Source: Ahaetulla prasina
Taxonomy: Eukaryota; Chordata; Lepidosauria; Squamata; Colubridae
DNA length: 64,000 bases
Assembly: GCF_028640845.1 (NCBI RefSeq)
Contig: NC_080541.1
Coordinates: 32,379,435 to 32,443,434 of the forward strand
Direction: 5' to 3'
Shown here: piece after piece, positions 56,693-64,000 of the stretch
Layout of the letters: the number at the start of each line of letters is the position of its first letter
Numbering within the stretch: position 1 is the stretch's first letter
The notes under the pieces: generated by a model
Told to the model about the DNA's origin: nothing
Databases searched by the model: none
The model's input: the letters and a program-made list of their open reading frames with translations, nothing else
Program-made: the position numbers and the translations under genes

Positions 56693-57590
56693 AAGGAATA
56701 GATGCAGACCCTATATATATATATGTATATATCGGGGCTGGGAAAGAACTCGCAGTTTGATAATGTTCTCCAATAGTTCAATCAGTAATGTGCCTTCAAT
56801 GCCTTCTTTGTTCATCTGAAACCTTTTTGCTACAAAGGAGCTTTTTTTTTTAATGCTTTGGGAAGAAGCATAATCTTGTGTCTTATCACAGAATGGTCAT
56901 GATGGACTGGTATGATCCTATTGAAAAGCAAAACAGCTTCTCTGTGCTTTCAGCTGCAGATGGGCCTACCTAGCTGCTTTTCAGCCATCAATTCAGATTC
57001 ACAGGGTTGTTTTTTCTTCCTCCCTTTACAATGAGAAGGATTATTTGAGAAGCTTTAAAATGTCAAGCATGTCTTCCATCAGCCAGGAATTCTACTACTG
57101 CTCAGTCCCTTGAAGGAAACTGTGAAGCTCTTGTTGTAGACCTTGGCTGACCCCATTTCTGGAATCCCTTCAATCACCTGTTTGTACATTGGCAAAAAAA
57201 TGATTGTGGACTAAATGGCTACAGGTACTGTTCAGGACGTCTATGTTAAGAAAAGTCTTTTTAGAAGAAGAGGACCCATTATGAATCCCGAAGACTGATC
57301 CATGGAACCGGGCCATCTGTGCTTCAGATAAAGCAATTTAAAGGAGTGGTGTGAAAGGTTTTATAGTAGTTTGTTGCACATGGAAAATGGGTTGTAAGTG
57401 AATTCTGAATCAACCCCAATTCTTTGTGGGTCTGATAAATTCCTTAAATACAGTAAATCGGTTTTCTGTCCGTTGCACTTTATACCATTCCAAATGAAAA
57501 AGCCGATGGTCTTCGTGTATCCTTTTAATGCATACTGTATTTAGCAAAAATCTTTTTTCTTGCTTTCATAAAAGTGTATATGCTGGTGCA
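56693..57590. other. No recognised features
   Basis: A short atatatatatatgtatata run at 56713-56730; otherwise unique-looking. Confidence 0.4.
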
Positions 57591-57593
57591 GCA

Positions 57594-58675
57594 ACCGATA
57601 CCAGCTGTACGCTGATGACACCCAGCTGTACTTCTCCACCCCGGGCCACCCCAATGAAGTTGTTGAAGTGCTGTCCCGGTGTTTGGAAGCCGTACGGGTC
57701 TGGATGGGGAGAAACAGGCTCAAGCTTAATCCCTCCAAGACGGAGTGGCTGTGGATGCCGGCATCCCGATTCAGTCAGCTGCAGCCGCAGCTGACTGTTG
57801 GAGGCGAGTTATTGGCCCCAAAGGATAGGGTGCGCAACTTAGGTGTCCTCCTGGATGAACGGCTGTCGTTTGAGGATCATTTGACGGCCGTCTCCAGGAG
57901 GGCCTTCCACCAGGTTCGCCTGGTTCGGCAGTTGCGCCCCTTCCTTGATCGGGATGCCTTGTGCACAGTCACTCATGCGCTCGTTACCTCTCGCTTGGAT
58001 TATTGTAATGCTGTCTACATGGGGCTCCCCTTGAGGTGCACTCGGAGGCTTCAGTTAGTCCAGAATGCAGCTGCGCGGGTGATAGAGGGAGCTACACGTA
58101 GCTCCCACGTAACACCCCTCCCGCGCAGACTGCACTGGCTACCTGTGGCCTTTCGAGTGCACTTTAAGGTTTTGGTTACGACCTTTAAAGCGCTCCATGG
58201 CTTAGGGCCTGGGTACTTTCGGGACCGCCTGCTGTTACCGCATGCCTCCCACCGACCCGTACGCTCTCACAGAGAGGGACTTCTCAGGGTGCCGTCCGCC
58301 AAACAATGCCGGCTGGCGGCCCCCAGGGGAAGGTCCTTCTCTGTGGGGGCTCCCACACTCTGGAACGAGCTTCCCCCGGGTTTACGCCAAATACCTGACC
58401 TTCGGACCTTCCGTCGCGAACTGAAGACACATCTTTTCATTCGCGCAAGGCTGGTTTAAATTTTATCGATTTTAAATTTTTATTAATAATTTTAAATGGG
58501 GTTTTAGTTTATTATATATTTTAAACTTTTTAGGCTAATTATAAAATAAGTTTTTTAATTTGCATTTTAAATTGTACATTGTATTGCCTGTTTTATTTTT
58601 GCCTGTACACCGCCCTGAGTCCTTCGGGAGAAGGGCGGTATAAAAATCAAAATAATAAATAAATAAATAAAAAAT
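57594..58675 (+). pseudogene. L2-like LINE, 5'-truncated, plus strand
   Basis: Truncated precisely within the RT active-site region: the first recognisable residues are YQLYADDTQLYFSTPGHPNE (57600-57660), with the YADD box intact. The frame then shifts once near 57660 into 57668-58459: MGRNRLKLNPSKTEWLWMPA, RVRNLGVLLDERLSFEDHLT, TSRLDYCNAVYMGLPLRCTR, LHWLPVAFRVHFKVLVTTFK, and the C-terminus FRRELKTHLFIRARLV. The 3' UTR, hairpin ccgccctgagtccttcggga and (aaat)n tail follow. A long open frame and high similarity to the copy at 24165 indicate recent insertion. Confidence 0.93.
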
Positions 58676-58679
58676 ATAT

Positions 58680-60215
58680 AGGAGTAAATTAAATTCGGCC
58701 CATGAAAATAGAATGATAGTAGAATGGACTGTATTTTATCTTTTTCCCAAATTATCTTTCTTGCTTACTTTGTGAAAGTAACCACCTTACCTGGAACAAG
58801 ACTACTCTTGTGTTTCCCTGCAAAGCACCCAACTGATCTTGTTGAGTGAATCTTATTCTGAAAGATTCTCCCCGATTCACAGATGGTATGTGGGACTGTC
58901 TTTCCTTCCAGGGCTCCCTTACTGGAGGCATAGCTTCTCCTATGAAGTTCTGAATGACATGCCATGCTTTCTTCCCCAGCATTTTAGACCCCTTGTGCAA
59001 GAGCCAATTCCCAGGTTCTGCTATGCTTTCAGAAGCAAGTTTCCAGATCAGCCTTCTTCCTGCTACTCCCCACCATCAATTTTTCTCCCCATCCTTCTTT
59101 GTAACCTTCAACCTTTGCTTTCCTATCCCTGCTGGATCTGGATCTGCGTTATTTGAAGTCAAGTATAAAATGTCATTCTGTTCTAAGAAATGCTATACAT
59201 TCCACGGCTATGTAAACAGAGTTTCTTGTAGTGTTTGCTTGTGTGCAGGAGATTCAAATAGCAGCAATCCCTGGTCCTGGTCTTCTACCCCTTTCTCTGT
59301 CCTTCCCCCCCCTCTCTTTCTCTTCTCCCCCTCCTTCTCTCCTAATGGTTTCCAGCTGTGTGTTCTTTGGACATATCTCCTCATCAGCTTTTTCCACAAT
59401 GTGGAGCCAGCCCACTTCCAAACCCCAGATGTGCTATTTTATTTACTCGGCAGCATCTGGGTCTCGCTACAGTTCTGTCACTGCAACGTGGCAAACTTGT
59501 GAAAAATCAGACTGGCAGCCAGTTAACAAGCAGCATTTCCCTGTGAGAAAATTTCAAAGGAGAGAGTTAAAAGCCAGGCAAGAGGGAGCAAGGGAGGGAA
59601 AGATGGAAAATGGGGAAAGCAGACGATGTTTTTCTGTGCTGTGTTTTACAAGGTTACAGATGACTGGTGGTTCGTTAACACCGTAAACTGGGGATTTTGC
59701 TCTTTTGGGGAAGATTCATGCAAAGTCTTTTCATTAGGACCGCCTTTTGGAACTACATGATTATCCCCAATCAGACAATGGGTGGGATGATATCAAGAGA
59801 GGTTAATTCTCAATATAAATACACCCAGATTATGCAATTTATTTTATATGCAGTTATGATTGGTGCCACATTCTGCTTACTTGGACTCTGTCCTTTGGGT
59901 GAGCACATCTGGTACGGGCAGGAGAGTCCAGTTCTTTCAGATAAGACTTTGTCTATAGCCACATGTCAACTCTCCGGAATTAGCCAGAAAGGAAACATTA
60001 CCAGATAAGCTAATTCTACTTTATTGTAAAGCTATATAGCTGTATACCTTGCAAGACTGAAAGTATAAACATCCTGATGTCACGTTTAATTGTCTGATCA
60101 ATTAGGGTGGGTTCTTCCTAGATTTCTTTATCTGACCCTTCAAAGGGTCCTCCCACTTTTGTCTGATCATTCCTTAGACAGCATCTCTTTCCCTCATCCT
60201 TAAAGGTCATTCCCA
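58680..60215. other. No recognised features
   Basis: Overlapping open frames at 58839-59686 occur in several phases, with no recognisable domain; a polypyrimidine stretch at 59290-59345 explains part of them. Confidence 0.4.
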
Positions 60216-60221
60216 CATACT

Positions 60222-60397
60222 ACAATACTGCATCCAGTTTTGGTCACCAAACTATAAAAAAGATGTTGAGACTCTAGAAAGAGTGCAGAGAAAAGCAACA
60301 AAGATGATTAGGAGACTGGAGGCTAAAACATATGAAGAATGGTTACAGGAACTGGGCATGGCTAGTCTAGTGAAAAGAAGGACCAGGGGAGACATTT
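60222..60397 (+). pseudogene. CR1 LINE, upstream half of an interrupted copy
   Basis: Plus strand encodes YCIQFWSPNYKKDVETLERV, QRKATKMIRRLEAKTYEEWL and ELGMASLVKRRTRGD, typical CR1 RT-distal sequence. The copy stops at aggggagacat (60397) and resumes at 63517 with acatgatagcagtcttccaa, so about 3.1 kb was inserted here. Confidence 0.93.
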
Positions 60398-60503
60398 TTT
60401 TTTATTTTTTATTTTATTTTATTTATTTTGTCACACAAAATAAATAAAAGTGTCATACAAAAAATTATATAATATATAAACATATATATGTTTATATATA
60501 TAT
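60398..60503 (-). pseudogene. LINE A 3' end fragment at the PLE junction
   Basis: T-rich tail followed by tttgtcacacaaaataaata, aagtgtcatacaaaaaatta and ataaacatatatatg matches the last ~100 bp of LINE A. It gives way to the Penelope-like element at an atatatat tract, the same place where the PLE fragment begins at 14293. Confidence 0.82.
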
Positions 60504-60504
60504 A

Positions 60505-62695
60505 TATTCAGCTTCGTGCTTCTGGGAGCAATGTGTGATCGCAGCTGTTTCTTCCTTTTAACTGCTAGTGGGGGTTTGAACTGATTGGGTGGGAGCTTGG
60601 CTGTGCTCTGATTGGATGGGGGTTTTTCTGTGCTCTGATTGGCTGGGGGTGTGTCCTGTGTTGGTGGGGGCTTGGTTGTGCTCAGTCTAATCTGTGCTGC
60701 AGGGGGATTTGAGCTGGTGAGCTGCACTGCTGCTGTTTGGCTTCGTGTTCGTGGTCGTGCTACATCTTCGTAGTGGGTGTCAGTCTGCTGCATGTATGGA
60801 TTGGAGGGGTTTGAAATGGCTAATGTTGCAGCTGCGGTCTGGCTTCTGGTCCTTGGTCGTGCTTCCTGATCAGTGTGGGTTTGGGTGTGCTTTCTGGGTG
60901 GATGTGTGGTGGTGACATCCTGTGTGGACCTCGTGAGTGTGGGTCTGGTGTCATTCCTCGTGTTAGGGACACGCTTTGTCAATAAGGGCAGGTTTCCAAA
61001 TGGCTGGTAGGCGGAGGTATCATCTCGTTTGTTCATGCTGTGTGGGCGTTTTCTATCTCGATGGCTTCTCTGATTATTCTGTTGTTAAAGTGTTCAGTTT
61101 TGGCGATAGTTCTGGTCTTTTAAAGTCAATATCGTGTCCTGTGACTTTAAAGTGTTGGACCAGGGAAGAAGTTGGTTCCTCTTTTTGAATGAGTTCTTGT
61201 GTTCTTCAATGCGCACTTATTCTTCTGTTGGTTTGTCCAATGTATGTGGTGGGGCAGGCGGTGCATGGGATTTCATATACTCCTTGATTTTCTAACTCAA
61301 TTTTGTCTTTGCGGTTTCTTAGCATGGTGGATATTTTTTGGTTTGTGCAGAATGCTGTCTTGATGTTATGTTTGTGGAGGATCTTGCTGATTCTGTCTGT
61401 GGTGCCTTTTATATATGGGAGGAGGGCTGTGCCATTTTCTTGTTCTCTGTCTTGGGTTTTAGTGGGGGTTCTTTTGGATTAGTTTGGTAATCTTATTTCT
61501 CTGGAATCCATTGGATGTTAGTACGTTTGTGAGAGTGTGTAGTTCGGTTTTAGGTGTTGTTCGTCAGCTAAGCATTTTGTTCTAGAGATGAGTGTCTTGG
61601 CTACGGAGTTGATCTGTGCTGGGTGGTGGTGTGAGAGTGCATGCAGATAGCAGTTTGTGTGTGTTTTCTTCTGGTAGATGGTGTGTCCTAGGGAGCCATT
61701 GGGTTTCTTGTAGACTAAGACATCTAGGAAGGAAGTTGGTTGTTAACTTCTGTTTCCATGGTGAACTGTATTTTGGGGTGTAGGCTATTGAGGTGTGTGA
61801 GGAAGTTTTCAAGTTTTTCTTTCCCGTGTGGCCAGATTATGAAGGTGTCGCTCACGATCTGAGCCAGAGTTTGGGTTTGTGATCAGATTTTTCTAGTGCT
61901 TGGGTTTCAAAGTGTTCCATGTAGAGGTTGGCAATGACAGGTGAGAGGGTGATCCCATGGGTGCGCCTTCTATTTGTTTGTATTTTTGTCCGTTATAGAT
62001 GAAGTATGTGTTGGATAGGCAGTGGTTGGTCAGATCTAGTATGTGCTTGGGGGTTATATTTGTTTTGGATAGCTGTCAAGGCTTCTTTGATTGGCACTTG
62101 GGTGAAGAGGATATGACATCAAAGCTCACGAGTAGGTCGCTGGGCTGTAAGTTTTGTTTCTTTATGATCTCTATGAACTGGAATGAGTTTTTACGTGTGA
62201 GGCGATGGATTCTGCATAGGGCTGTAGTTGTTTGGCGAGAAATTTGGCTAGGTTTTGTAGAGGTGAGCCTATGGAGCTGACTATGGGTCTGAGTGGGGTT
62301 CCTTCTTTGTGTATCTTGGGAGGCCAGAGCTTAGGGCATCTGGATGATTTCTCTGGGAATGATTCTTTGTTGGATTTCTTCGCTGATGGGGGAGGCTTTT
62401 ATTTTGGATCTAGTGGTTTTTTCTAGGTAGGTGGTGGGGTCTGTTTTTAGGGGCTTGTATGCAGGGTCTTGGAGTAGGTTGGTTAATTTGGTTTGGTAGT
62501 CAGATGTGTTCATAACCACCGTGGCGTTGCCCTTGTCTGCTGGTAGGATTATTATGCTGGTATCTTTTTTCAGGTTAAGTAGTGCTGTCTGTTCCTCTTT
62601 GGGTAAGTTGCTTTTGGGTGGCTTGCTGCTGCAGAGGATGTTGGTGATTTCGAGTCTGATTTTGTTAGCGTCATCGGGGTTGATTTTGGTCAGGC
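60505..62695 (-). pseudogene. Penelope-like element (RT + GIY-YIG endonuclease remnants)
   Basis: Minus strand, in order: NPDDANKIRLEITNIL and IIILPADKGNATVVM (62430-62690), the RT motif PKIHKEGTPLRPIVSS (about 62280-62330), LLVSFDV (motif A), EGAPMGSPS (61951-61975), and IVSDTFIIWPHGKEKL (61832-61858) where the usual Y-V-D-D has lost its first Asp. A GIY-YIG endonuclease follows: GVYEIPCTACPTTYIGQTNR (61228-61283). A Pro/Thr/Asn-rich tail comes last (60520-61036). RT joined to GIY-YIG is diagnostic of Penelope-like retroelements. Multiple frameshifts and stops make it dead. The 3' end stops at GAAGCTGAA, just before the hammerhead-like motif found in the other copies. It is a fusion partner of the inverted fragment starting at 62694. 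Confidence 0.92.
60580..60660 (-). repeat. Repeated CCAATCAGAGCACAG motif in the PLE tail
   Basis: On the minus strand the pattern CCAATCAGAGCACAG occurs twice, with a third related CCAATCAGTTC; the same array is at 14682-14720 and 63052-63115. It is translated as NQST(A/E)K repeats but also supplies several CCAAT boxes, so it may be promoter-like DNA in the terminal repeat. Confidence 0.55.
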
Positions 62696-63292
62696 CATTT
62701 GGAAACCTGCCCTTATTGACAAACGTGTCCCTAACACGAGGAATGACACCAGACCCACACTCACGAGGTCCACACAGGATGTCACCACCACACATCCACC
62801 CAGAAAGCACACCCAAACCCACACTGATCAGGAAGCACGACCAAGGACCAGAAGCCAGACCGCAGCTGCAACATTAGCCACTTCAAACCCCTCCAATCCA
62901 TACATGCAGCAGACTGACACCCACTACGAAGATGTAGCACGACCACGAACACGAAGCCAAACAGCAGCAGTGCAGCTCACCAGCTCAAATCCCCCTGCAG
63001 CACAGATTAGACTGAGCACAACCAAGCCCCCACCAACACAGGACACACCCCAGCCAATCAGAGCACAGAAAACCCCATCCAATCAGAGCACAGCCAAGCT
63101 CCCACCCAATCAGTTCAAACCCCACTAGCAGTTAAAAGGAAGAAACAGCTGCGATCACACATTGCTCCCAGAAGAGCTGAAGCCTGAAGATGACGAATGA
63201 GACTTGTCGAAGCGTCCAAGACACTTCCAATTTTACGGGAGAAAACCCGAACAACCAAAGACCTATATACAAACACCGTGAAAACCTCAGAA

Positions 63293-63296
<4 letters not shown>
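62694..63296 (+). mobile_element. Inverted PLE terminal copy
   Basis: From gccatttggaaacctgccct onward the plus strand carries the same sequence that the element at 60505-61036 carries on the minus strand, followed by the hammerhead-like region, gagaaaacccgaacaaccaa, gacctatatacaaacaccg and gaaaacctcagaaaacat. The join with the minus-strand PLE at about 62694 creates a head-to-head arrangement. Only the C-terminal tail is included, no RT or endonuclease. Confidence 0.88.
63184..63217 (+). ncRNA. Broken hammerhead-like motif
   Basis: CTGAAGA and GACGAA are intact but the partner strand has lost one base (TTGTC), and the core GAAA has become GAAG. Most likely inactive. Confidence 0.6.

Positions 63297-63336
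<40 letters not shown>
63297..63336. repeat. (AT)n tract at the centre of a PLE palindrome
   Basis: About 20 at dinucleotides flanked by ctcagaaaacat on the left and atgttttctgag on the right. Confidence 0.95.
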
Positions 63337-63338
<2 letters not shown>

Positions 63339-63412
63339 TTCTGAGGTTTTCACGGGTGTTTGTATGTTGGTTATTCGGGTTTTCTCCCGCGTAAAATTGG
63401 AAGTGTCTTGGC

Positions 63413-63446
63413 GACGTTTCGACGAAGTCTCATTCGTCATCTTCAG
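63413..63446 (-). ncRNA. Hammerhead-ribozyme-like motif in inverted PLE terminus
   Basis: On the minus strand: CTGAAGA, T, GACGAA, TGAGAC, TTCGTC, GAAACGTC, identical in core and stem II to the copy at 14792-14825. Stem I pairing is weak as there. Confidence 0.65.
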
Positions 63447-63471
63447 GCTTCAGCTTCGTGCTTCTGGGAGC

Positions 63472-63546
63472 AAATATTGGAAGACTGCTATCATGTGTGT
63501 GTATATATATATATATACACACACATGATAGCAGTCTTCCAATATT
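63472..63546. repeat. Perfect ~75-bp palindrome containing CR1 target sequence
   Basis: aatattggaagactgctatc and gatagcagtcttccaatatt are exact inverted copies joined through atgtgtgtgtata..tatacacacacat. The right arm is the resumption of the CR1 copy. The left arm is an inverted duplicate of the same ~25 bases of CR1, attached to the PLE terminus. Confidence 0.95.
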
Positions 63547-63866
63547 TGAGGGGCTGCCACAGAGAGGAAGGGGTCAAGCTGTTTTCCAAATCACCCAAAG
63601 GCCAGACAAGGAATAATGGATAGAAACTGACCAAGGAGAGATTCAGCCTAGAAATAAAGATAATTTTCTGACAGTGAGAACAATCAACTAATGGAACAGC
63701 TTGCCTTAGGAAGTTGTGGGAGCTTCATCACTGGAGGCTTTCAGGAAGAAATTGGACTACCATTTGTCAGAAATGGTGTAAGGTTGCTGGGGCAGGGGGT
63801 TGGACTAGATGACCTGCTGGGGCAGGGGTTGGACTAGATGACCTACAAGATCCCTTCCAACTAATC
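63517..63866 (+). pseudogene. CR1 LINE, downstream half and 3' end
   Basis: Continues the CR1 copy of 60222-60397: YLRGCHREEGVKLFSKSPKG, then a shifted NQWNSLP-like region and GTACLRKLWELHHWRLSGRN (shifted). The 3' UTR has ctggggcagggg-ttggactagatgacct duplicated in tandem (63789-63842). The tail passes into (AATCT)n. Confidence 0.92.
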
Positions 63867-63972
63867 TAATCTAATCTAATCTAATCTAATCTAATCTAAT
63901 CTAATCTAATCTAATCTAATCTAATCTAATCTAATCTAATCTAATCTAATCTAATCTAATCTAATCTAATCT
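63866..63972. repeat. (AATCT)n microsatellite on CR1 tail
   Basis: About 21 perfect taatc pentamers growing from the CR1 end ccttccaact. Confidence 0.97.
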
Positions 63973-64000
63973 CTGTTCTGATCATGCTTCAAAACCTCAC

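Larger units (their letters stand above)
63188..63475. repeat. Large imperfect palindrome of PLE 3' ends
   Basis: The left arm (63188-63316, plus-strand PLE terminus) and the right arm (63317-63475, minus-strand PLE terminus) are inverted copies meeting in the (AT)n tract; the innermost 12 bp either side are perfect. The arms differ by small indels, so they are separate copies that diverged or came from different parents. Confidence 0.92.

Noticed and set aside
58839..59686. Several overlapping plus-strand frames up to 182 codons
   Set aside because: They overlap in different phases, include a polypyrimidine tract, and show no domain or splice structure.

Overview
The window is repeat-dense vertebrate nuclear DNA, and I find no host protein-coding exon, rRNA or functional tRNA gene that I can defend. 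The repeat mix points to a squamate reptile, most likely a snake. It contains BovB (RTE), CR1, L2-like and a further Jockey-superfamily LINE, a Penelope-like element, many short hAT elements, a tRNA-derived SINE, and (ATTCT)n microsatellites growing from a LINE 3' tail, a combination known from snake genomes. The assignment is inference from repeat families, not from a host gene.

Layout. 1-3100 is a GC-rich, CpG-rich tandem array of roughly 34 units of 80-93 bp. It ends inside what looks like the right end of a hAT-type element, followed directly by a second hAT-like element (to 3621). 3990-11370 holds two minus-strand copies of one LINE family ('LINE A'), an almost perfect ~1.05 kb tandem duplication, two hAT MITEs and a (ATCT)n tract. 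11370-14160 has nothing recognisable. 14165-16010 is a third LINE A copy, split by a Penelope-like (PLE) fragment carrying a hammerhead-ribozyme-like motif. 16-20 kb is mostly unannotated. 20.2-28.6 kb is dense in LINEs: a truncated L2 abutting a hAT, an L2 3' end, a TA-flanked MITE, and a three-layer nest in which one BovB copy is interrupted by both a hAT element and a ~3 kb L2 element that still encodes recognisable endonuclease and reverse transcriptase. 28.6-36 kb is mostly unannotated with small old fragments. 36-49 kb holds a tRNA-SINE, a 762-bp hAT with a coding-like interior, SINE fragments with nested MITEs, a second type of hammerhead-like motif, several microsatellites and two CR1 3' ends. 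52-55 kb has two solo LTRs with exact 5-bp target duplications. 55.2-58.7 kb has a LINE whose (ATTCT)n tail was invaded by an L2, then another L2. 60.2-64 kb is a CR1 interrupted by a compound insert: a LINE A 3' end, a PLE with RT and GIY-YIG endonuclease remnants, an inverted PLE terminal copy, two large palindromes and hammerhead-like motifs. It ends in (AATCT)n.

None of the LINE or PLE reading frames is intact, so they are annotated as pseudogenes or mobile elements. Interactions seen in the sequence are between transposons: nested insertions that give a relative order of events, a SINE and an L2-like LINE sharing the same 3' hairpin, and PLE copies sitting in AT-rich sites of LINE A. Element names are family-level assignments from protein motifs and termini that I can read; no database search was possible.
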